Assembly (NCBI GenBank): GCA_018398805.1
Contig: JAGFBZ010000367.1
Coordinates: 124,001 to 188,000 of the forward strand
Length of the DNA stretch: 64,000 nucleotides
Direction: 5' to 3'
From: Hirundichthys speculiger
Lineage: Eukaryota > Chordata > Actinopteri > Beloniformes > Exocoetidae
The position numbers were made by a program, and so were the translations under genes. Positions 32,940 to 42,441 of this stretch are shown in pieces (the stretch's first letter is position 1; every line of letters starts with the position of its first letter). The notes under the pieces were generated by a model. That model was not told where the DNA came from. It worked only from the letters and a program-made list of their open reading frames with translations, and made no database searches.

Positions 32940-33915
32940 TGTTTTCCCATCATTCATGAAACTGCCTTCCTTGTGCATCAATTTTTCTTTTCTTGGAGAT
33001 ATTCTGAAAAATCGTCTTGCTCATAGCTACTGTTATCGTTGTGGGTAACGACGAAATGCATGATGGGAGATGTAGTTTATTGTCAGTATGCGCTTTAAAG
33101 TGGTGTAAGCTTATTTTAAGTCTTAAAATATTGGTTCCAGAGCGGTCAGAGGGGCCCAACGCCTCGCTGGGACCCGCCGCCCGTCGTCTGGCTGCGTGGC
33201 GTCGCCATGAGCTCCCGCTCTCGTGCTCCTCAGGTGGTCTGAGAGATGATTCCCAGAACCACGCCGGCGTCTGTTTATCTATCCAGCCAGCCGTCCTCCT
33301 CGGCTGTTGCTTTTTGTTTCTCGGGCCGACAAACGCATTAGAGCTAATTGAACGCGACCCGCTGGCAGCTGTCTGAAATAATGAAGCCTCTTCTCTTTGC
33401 ATTTTCTCCCCCTGGGATGCACTTGGGTTCACATAAAAGTGCCTCATCAGTGTGGAATCTGGGGCTCAAGGAATTATCGATCACACTGAGAGGCTTATTT
33501 ACTGCCTCTGGACTGAGGTTACGGAGCAAAAAAGCCCCAAAAAGCTTTCAGAGTAAAGAGGTGCTGGTTCCAGGGTGGTGACGGCTTGGAGCTTGTTTTA
33601 GGGTTTTTTTCTTTGTCTTTTATTTGTAATTTTAGGCAATTCCTCTGAAGCATCAATGAGTCATGAATTTAAAAAGAAAATATGGGGAGTAATATCATAT
33701 TTGAGAGCATTCTTGATAGATTTGCTTGCTTTTAAGGGCGCTGTTGTTATTAAGAGAGCAGGGATCCAAGCAAATAATTGGCTCCATCTTCTGGAAAATA
33801 AAAAAAAAAAGAAAAAAAACACACTGAATGTAAGCTGCACTGTAAATATTGAAGAAAGAAATTAGTTAAAACCAAATGTGACTGAATATCTGATGGAAAT
33901 GAGTCATGAGAGTCT
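32940..33915. other. Non-repetitive segment; candidate regulatory DNA
   Basis: Frames on both strands (32950-33447 minus, 33017-33376 plus) overlap and lack domains. The stretch 33320-33520 (GCATTAGAGCTAATTGAACG, CAAGGAATTATCGATCACAC) looks like conserved noncoding DNA. A-runs lie at 33801-33818. Confidence 0.35.
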
Positions 33916-33921
33916 GAGACT

Positions 33922-34030
33922 GGACTCCCGAACGTATGATAATAGTTCAGATCGGGTCAATTTCGGGTCGAATTTTTACAGGTCCATTCGGGTTCGGGTC
34001 CATGAAATTAGACCCGTGAAGACCTTTACT
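33922..34030 (+). mobile_element. Fragment of the hAT family seen at 58123-58860
   Basis: GGACTCCCGAACGTATGATA through CGGGTTCGGGTCCATGAAAT and GACCCGTGAAGACCT matches the right 110 bp of the element at 58123-58860. The rest is missing. Confidence 0.75.
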
Positions 34031-34850
34031 AATCCTCTGGAGGAGCTGCAGGAGGTGGCCATGGGGAGGGAGGTCTGGGCTCGTTGCAACAAAAAAAAAA
34101 AAAAAAAGCACTCCTCAGAAAACCTAATGGGTGACATCACAGGGGGTTTGTCCAGTTCTTTTGATACAATCTGTCATTTTAAATCATGTGAGCGCACCAA
34201 TAATGAGCAACATTAATTTTAAATACATTCCAATTATAAGAAGTCACATTTATCCTCTCAGATTGGAAACCAGCTGCAATAATTCCCCCTCATGAAACCT
34301 TTGGCAGGAAAACAAAATACCCCGAGTATTTGTGGCCCCCCGGGGATAATTAATAACATCCCGCTGACCCTCTGACCTCATCAACGTAGCCAGGATCGGT
34401 AACTCATTCCCACGTGTGCTTTAAAAGATTAGAAAAAACAAAGAGGTCTAATCTGCATAATCGTGCCCAGCACCCCAACCTTCCCCATTGTGATCAGTTG
34501 ATTTTAATTCCATTCAGTCCCCGACTCTGACGCAACCCAAACTAATGAATTTTCATTTCTGCTGGAGCGGTCCTTTAAGGCGGAGTGACCCCCATCTCTT
34601 CGGTGTCAGGAATGCTCCGGGGATAAACGACAACCTTTAAATGTTGATGTGCTCTGGATCCATATGATCCATTTAACCGAAGGCGCTTCAGTCGTTTGAA
34701 TAAAAGGAGCGACCCGCAGGCAGTCCTTTCACCGGGTCTTAAGACGGGATAAATACGACAACGACACAAGTATTTTCCACATAAAAGACCTTCTTGTACC
34801 TGTTAATAACGAAATCCAGGTTTATTTTACAATAATTTCGCCAAAGATCT
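34031..34850. other. Non-repetitive segment, nothing coding recognised
   Basis: An A-run lies at 34089-34107. The 34140-34560 part (AATGAGCAACATTAATTTTA, GGAAACCAGCTGCAATAATT) is AT-rich and unique, and could be regulatory. Confidence 0.35.
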
Positions 34851-35535
34851 CCTTTATTATGGAACCAGCTACCAGTTTGGGTTCAGGAGGTTGACACCAC
34901 CTCCATCTTTAAAACTAAACTAAAAACATCTCTGTTCAGTAAAGCCTACAATTAGTCTAATCTATAGTGTGTAGGGGCTAATAGTTATAGCCATAGTTGT
35001 AGGAGCTCAGACTAGAGTTGCTCGTCTTAATCACAGCTTCGTCATAGCTATGCTGCTATAGGCCTACGCTGCAGGGGGACGCCAACATGACCAGGATGGA
35101 AACATTGCTTTGTTGCTCCTCCTGAAGTCGGCAATCATCTCCTTGGTTTTGCTGGTATTTAACACGAGATGATTGTTACTGCACCATTTCACAAACTGAC
35201 AGATCAGTTCTTTGTACTCTGCTTCCTGTCCGTTGCTGAAACACCCAACAACTGCAGAGTCATCAGAGTATTTCTGCAGATGACAGGACTCAGAGTTGGA
35301 CTGGAAGTCAGAGGTGTAGAGCGTGAAGAGAAATGGTGAGAGAACAGTTCCTTGTGGTGCTCCAATGCTGCTGACCTCCATCTCAGACACACTTATTAGG
35401 ATTAGGATTGAATATTATAATTTTCGTTAATGATATTTGCTCGAGCGTCATGCTCTGGGTCTCTGTAAAGAGCCTAGACAATTGACATTATAACAAATGC
35501 TATATAAATAAATTTGAATTGAATTGAATTGGAAA
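34851..35535 (+). mobile_element. L2-type LINE 3' fragment interrupted by a Rex1-like piece
   Basis: CCTTTATTATGGAACCAGCT onward matches the end of the L2 reading frame and 3' UTR seen at 52590-53590, up to GGGGGACGCCAACATGA. The L2 tail then resumes at about 35400 with TTTGCTCGAGCGTCATGCTC, GTCTCTGTAAAGAGCCTAGA and terminal TTGAA repeats. The middle of the 3' UTR is replaced by an antisense fragment of a different LINE (35091-35400). The fragment is 5'-truncated, as is usual for LINEs. Confidence 0.8.
35064..35390 (-). pseudogene. Reverse transcriptase fragment, Rex1-like non-LTR element
   Basis: The minus-strand frame encodes about 100 codons of reverse transcriptase core. GAPQGTVLSP (residues 10-19) is the conserved PQG block. 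KYSDDSAVVG (residues 40-49) is the catalytic YxDD box, here YSDD. LVLNTSKTKEM follows, as in LINE enzymes. The combination resembles the Rex1/Babar family of fish LINEs. The fragment lacks the rest of the polymerase and endonuclease, so it is dead. It is embedded in an L2 3' UTR. Confidence 0.8.
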
Positions 35536-35561
35536 AAGCTTCTCAATCCAGTCACTGGCCA

Positions 35562-36318
35562 AGGTTACATGATGTTTTTTAATTCTGAATTAATAATTCC
35601 GAATTAAATAAATCCGAATTAAACAATTTTCCTTCGAGTTTACATGGAAATAGTAATTCCGAATTGAGGTTTACATGGAAAACACGTTTGTTAGGCTTTA
35701 TCCAATTCCGCTTAAGGTCTGGGGGTTGGGAAGGGTTCTGATTGGATAAGGGGATGGACGTCTTTACGTATTTACGTTTACCGGAAGAAAACAAACTTAG
35801 CAACAACTCGGTTAGCAACAACATTCCACTTATTTTTGACCTGGGTGGCGTCTCTATCTGCGAAACCTCATTCATTTAGCCTAACCGCTACAACTTTGAA
35901 AAGCTCACAATTTTTATGTTTCCTGCCATCTGTTCTTTTAATTATTTCCAGTTCCTACAAGCTATTTATTAAATAAATCATCTCTGCTCTTGAACACCGT
36001 TTACTGCGTGCTGCCATCTTGAAACTTTGTTTTGAAAACAAGCCCAGCGCAGAATATAAGCGTCATTGCGACAGACGGGCAAGAGAACTAGCATGCGCAG
36101 AAAGACGGGAATTAATTTAAACAGGAATGAGTTTAACATGACCGCAGAATTATTCTATTCAGATTTAAAATCAGAATAAACCAGCCACTTACTTCGGAAT
36201 TAAGTTTAATTTGGCATTGACATTTTCATATGGAATTAAGTGTTTACATGGTAACTTTTATTCGGCTTTAACTTTAATTCTGAATTAAAGAGGAATTAAA
36301 CTTCCCATGTAAACGCAC
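35562..36318. mobile_element. TIR MITE with GAATTA-rich ends
   Basis: The left end (GGTTACATGATGTTTTTTAA) and the complement of the right end (GTTTACATGGGAAGTTTAAT) are similar. Both are followed by TTCTGAATTAA and TCCGAATTAA words and by TTTACATGG, a layout known from fish MITEs. There is no clear target duplication and no transposase. The minus-strand frame 35579-35875 lies inside and is not recognisable. Confidence 0.55.
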
Positions 36319-37266
36319 GGACTGTGATTTGAAAGCATCATCTTTTATCCCCCCCCCCAACAATCCAACTATTTATCATCTTTTTCTTATTTGCATGCAT
36401 TAATATCTTAAAAGGGTAAAACGTGCCACCCGTTTCTCTCCGGCTCCGTTCCAGAGCCAAACTCCGGCCCGGTTCAGTCCCGGTCGCTTTGAGCATGGAA
36501 AACTCTTTGTTTTGATCGTGTATAAGTGTATTATTCATGCGCTCTCAGGGAGGGAAAAACTGCCCGATCAGGTGTAAAGAGCCACCTGAAGGCTGTGGAA
36601 CGACTCAACGGAAACCCTGCAGCGCTACATCTTACATTATTGATTTTCAATGGGACAAATCATTAGACGATCAACCCGCTGCCTTCACGCCTCGTGTTCT
36701 CAACAGGACAAACCGCTCATCAATCCTGATAAAAGTCGCAGAATTTCCCCCGCGTTCCCGCCGCAACTCTCTCCTCACTGCAGAAGCACGTCTCCGCGCG
36801 CGCCGTAGACGACTTAAAATGTAATTTATTCGGCGGGCGGAAAGCTGAGGAAGATTGATGTTCATATTTCATCCATCAATGGTTTTCATAATTCACTAGT
36901 CTGTTGGACGGGTGCTGGTCAGAGCTCGTCAAGCAAGCTGTGGCGAGCACGTTCCCGACTCAGCCGGCTTACCGATAATCAAATCTCACCAGTCGACGGG
37001 CGCGCGGTGATCAGAGCGAACGCCGGTATCCGGGAACCACAGAAAGATTGAGCGCTTGAACTTGTCGAGTTTTGAGTGTCACATCGGCGGGTTCTGCATC
37101 AGAGCGACGCTGACGGCTGGAAACGGATCCTTGCTGCGTTTGTGGAGATCCGACACTGATGTCTGAGTCTGGAGAACGAAGGACAAAGCTCCGACCTGAA
37201 GGCAGCGCCGCCCGCCCGGCTGGATTCGTAAGAGATAACAAGCTCACCGAAGGTTTCGAGAAAGAC
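36319..37266. other. Non-repetitive segment, nothing coding recognised
   Basis: There is a C-run at 36350-36358. Overlapping frames at 36537-36865 are arginine-rich by composition and have no domain. The stretch 36820-36900 (AAGATTGATGTTCATATTTC) is a candidate noncoding element. Confidence 0.35.
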
Positions 37267-37436
37267 ATATAGAGGGTTTTCACCTACGTCACGTTTTGGT
37301 CAGTGACCCGGATGAGCGGCCATCTTGGAGGTACTTGGATGTAAACACACCGCTGGACCAATGCTAACGACTGTGGATAAAGGATGGATAAACCACAGAA
37401 ACGCTTTTCAAAAGCCGTTAGACGCAGTTTGTCGGT

Positions 37437-37673
37437 GGTGCCGATCCGTACGAGTTAGCTCCCTCATCTTGGAGCAATGACGAGCCAGAGAGCCTCCCTT
37501 CGATTGAATACCCCGACATCGTAAACTACCTGGTTTTCTCGCCAAGCTCATACAAGGCTGAACATCTTAAATCTTACAAAAGTTTGGAGGCCTATAACCA
37601 GATGGTCTGTGGATGGGGGAGAGAGCTGCAGTATCATTTTAAGAACTGTCTTGCTAGTGTAGCTAGGTGGTAG
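37437..37673 (+). pseudogene. Partial SWIM/YqaJ-type transposon accessory protein
   Basis: An open stretch of 78 codons without a start codon reads GADPYELAPSSW, then SIEYPDIVNYLVF, then LKSYKSLEAYNQMVCGWGRE, ending at TAG 37671. SYKSLEAYN..VCGW is a motif I associate with uncharacterised fish and invertebrate proteins that join SWIM-type zinc fingers to a YqaJ exonuclease domain and travel with ISL2EU transposons. Only the N-terminal region remains; the fingers and nuclease are absent. Assignment by recall, not by search. Confidence 0.5.
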
Positions 37674-37916
37674 CTTGATATTATCATTAGACTAGAAATT
37701 AAGAGCTTTTTTTCTTGATAATTGTTCATGTGTGAAATTAAGAGCTAACAACATTTCACTTAACTTACCTGACACGAAATGGGTCGAACAAATTCGGATG
37801 TTGTCCAGATTTTTGCCACGCAGGTCTTGGTTTAGCTTTGCTAACCACAAGCTCCTCCTTTCCTCTGACAACTTCTGGCATTGTTCTCCCTGATTTTTTA
37901 TAAACCTTTGGAAGTC

Positions 37917-38118
37917 GCGCCACCCCGGTAGTGCAGTGGTTGGGGCGGGCGACCCATATACAGAGGCTACAGTCCTCGTGCGGCTGGTCGCGAGTTCGAT
38001 TCCCGGCTTGCCGACCCTTTACCGCGTTTCTTCCCCGTTCTCTCTACCCCCCTTCCTGTCTCTCCACTATCAAATAAAGGCCGCTAGTGCCAAAAAAATC
38101 TTAAAAAAAAAAAAAACA
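37917..38118 (+). mobile_element. tRNA-derived SINE with 9-bp target duplication
   Basis: The head carries an A-box-like TAGTGCAGTGGTTGG and a B box GCGAGTTCGATTCCCGG spaced as in a tRNA gene. The body includes CCCTTCCTGTCTCTCCACTA and CAAATAAAGGCC, and the tail is A-rich. The direct repeat TTGGAAGTC (37908-37916 and 38119-38127) flanks it, as expected for LINE-mediated insertion. It lies inside the ISL2EU-like relic and is therefore younger. Confidence 0.9.
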
Positions 38119-38344
38119 TTGGAAGTCTATAAAACTCCAAGTGTCTCTCGCGGTCTGTCCGGTTGGTATAGCCGAAAATATACCATTTTCAATGAAGACG
38201 TCCGATTTACTTTGTTTACGTTGCCACGTGCCTCCAAGATGGCAACTTCCAGTTGGATGGCGCGCTGATGACGCGCCGTGAAAACCGACTATACTTCGCG
38301 GTGTCTCATTTCTTTCAGAATTATACTCTTAAAAAAGAGTGCTG

Positions 38345-38457
38345 AACTCCATAAACTGGATCTTAAAGCCAGAAACTGAATCTTAACTCCAGAAACTGGA
38401 TCTTAAAGCCAGAAACTGAATCTTAACTCCAGAAACTGGATCTTAAAGCCAGAAACA
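38345..38457 (+). repeat. 40-bp minisatellite, nearly three units
   Basis: Units contain ACTCCAGAAACTGGATCTTA followed by AAGCCAGAAACTGAATCTTA. Each unit is itself two diverged 20-bp halves, indicating growth by doubling. There are no spacers. Confidence 0.88.
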
Positions 38458-39922
38458 CGATGGTAGAACGAGTCCAGGATTCACCAGGAAACCTGACAAA
38501 GCTGTTTAGAAAGCTTGGATGGCATCATGGTGATGAAGCTCCTGTCTGAACCGACCCAGAAACCACGTGGGACAGTTTAAACCCAGTTTGAACCCAGTTT
38601 AAACCCTGAAAACAAGGATTCTACAGATGAGCAGGTTTCTTCTGTCATTTCTAAAACCTCGAACACCCTTTTAATTCCTTTTCTTTTAAAGTTTTTGGAG
38701 CTTGAATGTAAAATGCTGCAAACTAAAACTAAAACCAACTTTTCCATCAGGAAGAGTTTTAGTTCAAATTAGTCAGAAATGACGAGCTTTTATATGATTT
38801 AACTCGGCTCAGTGCATCACTCTTGTATTTGTTTATGTCTAAAACGTCTCATTCCATATTTCCCTCATTTAAAAAAGTATTTTTGATCCAGACTTAATTT
38901 CAGAGTCGGAAATGATTAATTCAGGTAAATAATTATGGCTCAGGAAGAAGCGTTTGTTGGGATTAGCTGGAATGTCCTGATTGATATTCTCTTCAGTCTC
39001 GTCGGCCATAAATAATTATATATTTAAAAAAAAACATAATCAGAATGCAAAGAGGAGCCGGCCAGACAGTTAATATTTAATGAGCAATAGGCGGTTTGCA
39101 AAGAGGAAAATGGGATTACTGATGGAATTGTTTTTTTGCCCTTTGTTAATTTCAGAAAAGGGCAAAGACGGCAGAGGAGCGACGGATCTGGACCTGGACG
39201 CCGTAGAAATGAGAAAAGTTTGTAGGAAAAGTTGTACTTTTCCGCCCGGCGGAGGAGGTCGGAGGTCACCGCCGTCACCACGTCGCCCGCCAGCTGCCGG
39301 TCTGTAACCAGCAGGGGTCCTCGCGCTGGGATGGCGCTGACACGCGCCTCTTCCTGACACCGCGCGGCTAATTATCGTTCTGACGCCGCTTTGATTCGTT
39401 ACGGCGTCTGTGACAGCGACTCATCACGGCCCACGAGTTCTGACGGCAGGAAACACTTTCTGGAGACGAATGAGACTTCCTGCTTGTTGAGAAGATTTTA
39501 ATTTGCTTTTACGAGACAACACCTGAACCGCGGGGAGCTGAGGCCTCGGAGGAAGCAAAGAACAGGAGAAGAACAACTGAACAAGATGTCAAACCAGTAA
39601 GTTTTGTGAAGAAAAAAGAAAAGAGCTCACCCTCCGGCTGTTGGACGAAGTTACAGCGACGTAAACGAGCCGGTTTCCTGCCTCTTTTGATCTTGTGTGA
39701 TGTTCGACTGTCATCACGAAGTCTTTGATCATCAGATCACTTTAGGCCGTTTCAGACCTTCATCACTTTGTTCCCGTTGACAACACATCAAGTCACAAAC
39801 AGGACTTTATCTCCGCTCCACATACATTTGCTTAAAAAACACAATGTCCTAAAGGAGGTCTTTCTTTCTTGTCCAAATGGCACTTGAGTTCAGTGGAGGC
39901 GGCGGATGTCATCAATAATAGA
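38458..39922. other. Non-repetitive segment; candidate regulatory DNA
   Basis: No gene recognised. The stretch 38880-39140 (GGAAATGATTAATTCAGGTA, CCATAAATAATTATATATTT) and the GC-rich 39230-39440 have the texture of conserved noncoding DNA. Frames at 39024-39360 overlap on opposite strands and are not coding. Confidence 0.35.
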
Positions 39923-39930
39923 GGATCAGA

Positions 39931-41096
39931 AGTAGAGCTGTAGCAATACACTAATCTCGCGATACGATACACGATACAGCTCATGATACGATATATATCA
40001 ATATTCATCTAAAAATACTTTTACGTCATTTTCTGAAAGATTTTAACTGGACAAAGTGATTTTGGTGACATCTTGTGAGTGTTCCAATGATTGAATTAGT
40101 TGAACTGAAAGGTAGGTCGACGCAGAGAGGAGAGAAAGGAGGCCTCTGATTGGTCGATTCTACATCCGTGTAGAAAAGAGCGCGTCATTGAAGAAATGAG
40201 GAAGTACCCACATCTGTGCGATTCTGGTTCTCCACACTACAAAGACAGCACATATTCTAGTAATTCATGGAGGGAGATAGAGATGAATGTGGGTCTGGAT
40301 ACGACCGAGACGGTGAGGAAGTGGAAAAACGCAAGAGATACGTTTAGTAAGTTTAGCTAGTTCATGATTGTCCCTCTTGCGTTGTGGCGTTGAATAACAT
40401 AGCGGAGACGCGCTTCAAAATTTAGCATAAATCAAAAGTAAGTGCAGCGTACCGGCGACAAGATAACGACACATTGCCGCGAGAGTAAACACAGCCCTTA
40501 AAGCCGGCGTTTTCCACCACTGAATACGGTCTCAAATCCTGACAAATAAAGTAAACAATGGACTCTGTAATTTCCTGTGACCTCGGTGAAGTAGATGGAA
40601 ACTGGTGTCAACAACCGCCGTCACTGTCCAGCGTGGTTTGTTTCGGATCGCGCCGCAACTTCTCGGGCTAGCTCTCAGTTAGCATTAGCTTGTCTGGGTG
40701 ATGCCGTTTCAGGTGGGCTCACAGGTTGGTGGTATTTCCAGAGTACTTCACGTTTGTGTGACACAGCTTGCAAACCGCCATACTTTTGTCTAAATCTTCA
40801 CTTTCCTTTTTCTTTTTAAACCCGAACTGCTCCAACACATCTGCTTTTAAGCACGCAGGCGCTGGGTTTATACTCGCCGCCATCCTCCTGACTGGCTCAG
40901 CTCTAGCTGAAGAAGCTTCTCGATAACCTGTTAGAAATGCTCTACAGCGACACTAGTGGCTGGAGGACTTAATGGCTCTTCATGCACTTTGCAGGAAGAG
41001 CTTAGAATATCGATACCAGCAGCTGAAATATCGATACTATAAAATATCGATATATATCGCAGAATATCGCAGAATCGATAAAATCGTTCAGCCCTA
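39931..41096. mobile_element. hAT-type element with perfect 8-bp target duplication (1166 bp)
   Basis: ATCAGAAG flanks it on both sides (39923-39930 and 41097-41104). The left end is TAGAGCTGTAGCAATACACT; the complement of the right end is TAGGGCTGAACGATTTTATC. Subterminal ATCGATA/CGATACG words occur at both ends. The interior includes a piece complementary to BED-finger transposase sequence (CACAGCTTGCAAACCGCCAT), so it is probably an internally deleted derivative of an autonomous hAT. No full reading frame remains. Confidence 0.88.
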
Positions 41097-41104
41097 ATCA
41101 GAAG

Positions 41105-41742
41105 GAGGAACCGCAGACCTTCACGAGTCTGAACTGTCCCACGTTCCTTTCTGGTCACAGTGATAGTTGTTGTGCAAAGCACGGGGGCGGCGGCATCATG
41201 ACGAGGGAAGAAGAAGTTACGTGGAGCAACGCCTTCACCTCACCTTTCTGTGAAGTGCGCCGTTAGAATGAGCTGCAGCTGTAAAAGCGTCTGGACCCAC
41301 CTGGACTGAGCTCTGAGCTTTAGAGAGGACGTCGGAAAAAGTTAAAGTTAAAAAAGAAAGAAAAAAAAGAAGAAGGCGCTCGTTCTGGAGTCAGAGTTCA
41401 AGCGCTGCTTTCTGAAAACCTCCCGCTTCTTGTCGAGTTAGCGGCTGACAGTTGCCTCTAATTAAGTTTCTGTACACCGGAGAGCGTTTCAGACAGGTGC
41501 ATCCAATCAGTTCCTTTGTGGAGAAACCCAGAAATAGCTCTCTGTCGATCGGCGTCCTCGTTCAAGCGGCCCGCCGGGAAAACAACAGGGATCCGTGTTT
41601 CGTTTCCTGCAGACAACAGCAGCAGCAGCGATGTTTTAAATCTTGTTGGTGCCCAGAGATGTGCGGCAGCTGGGCCGTTTAACGGAGCCACGATGAGCTT
41701 GTTAGACCTCTGTCAGGATCCACCATCACGCTGCAGAGAGAA
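41105..41742. other. Unassigned sequence before the telomere-like array
   Basis: Overlapping frames on both strands (41452-41761) have no recognised domain. There is a short CAG run near 41617. Nothing else is defensible. Confidence 0.4.
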
Positions 41743-42115
41743 GGTTAGGGTTAGGGTTTAGGGTTTAGGGTTAGGGATTAGTGTTAGGGGTTAGGGTTAG
41801 GATTAAGGTTAGGGGTTAGAGTTAGGGTTAGGGGTTAGGGTTAGAGGTTAGGGTTAGGGTTAGAGGGTTAGGGTTAGGGGTTAGGGGGGTTAGGGGTTAG
41901 TTAGGGTTAGGTTAGGGTTGGTTCGGGTTAGGGGGTTCGGTTAGGGGTAGGGTTCGGGGGGGTTAGGGGTTCGGGGGGTTAGGGGTTAGGTTCGGGTTCG
42001 GTTTAGGGTTCGGGGTTCGGGGTTAGGGGTTAGGGGTTAGGGTTAGGGGGTTAGGGGTTAGGGTTAGGGGTTAGGGGTTAGAGTTAGGGTTAGGGGTTAG
42101 GGGTTTAGGGGTTAG
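41743..42115 (+). repeat. Interstitial telomere-like array (TTAGGG variants)
   Basis: About 370 bp are made of TTAGGG with many variants: TTTAGGG, TTAGGGG, GTTCGGG and TTAGAG. It lies inside the window with normal sequence on both sides, so it is an interstitial array, not a chromosome end. The decay pattern with extra G suggests either an old interstitial telomere or telomere-associated satellite. Confidence 0.9.
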
Positions 42116-42441
42116 TTCCTCAACAGGCCCCAAGCATGTGAAATAATACGAGGTGATAAAATACATCTGTTTTAAATCTTTAAGGGACTCAAACAGTTCA
42201 GATATGATGATGCAGCTGTGCAGGGTTTGATAAACAGATTCATTTGGATTTCACACCTCCAGAGGTCGAACGGTGATCTGTGGCGTCACAGCCAAACCAC
42301 CGCCACCTTCAGTGGACCCCGGCTTGGTTCATCTCCAGTCAGCGACTATGACAATACCACGTTCACCAGACAAACTTACCAGCACGGACAGACGAATTAG
42401 AACACCAGGAACCACCCAAGTCCCCTTTTGCCTCACAACTG
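42116..42441. other. Short unassigned spacer
   Basis: About 325 bp of ordinary sequence separate the telomere-like array from the pyrimidine tract. Nothing recognised. Confidence 0.4.

Larger units (their letters stand above)
37272..38289 (+). mobile_element. ISL2EU-like DNA transposon relic flanked by TA (1018 bp)
   Basis: The left end GAGGGTTTTCAC and the complement of the right end GTCGGTTTTCAC are inverted, with TA on each side (37270-37271 and 38290-38291). Both ends continue with CGTCA words and CATCTTGGAGG or CCTCCAAGATGG. The interior retains coding sequence (37437-37673) resembling the accessory nuclease-type protein of ISL2EU elements, which are known for 2-bp TA duplications and a YqaJ-type second gene. 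A SINE is nested at 37917-38118. Confidence 0.6.

Noticed and set aside
37917..38118. tRNA gene
   Set aside because: The A and B boxes are part of a SINE: non-tRNA body, A-rich tail and 9-bp target duplication, with no cloverleaf expected to hold across the head.
41743..42115. A true chromosome end
   Set aside because: Ordinary sequence continues on both sides, and the repeats are heavily degenerate.
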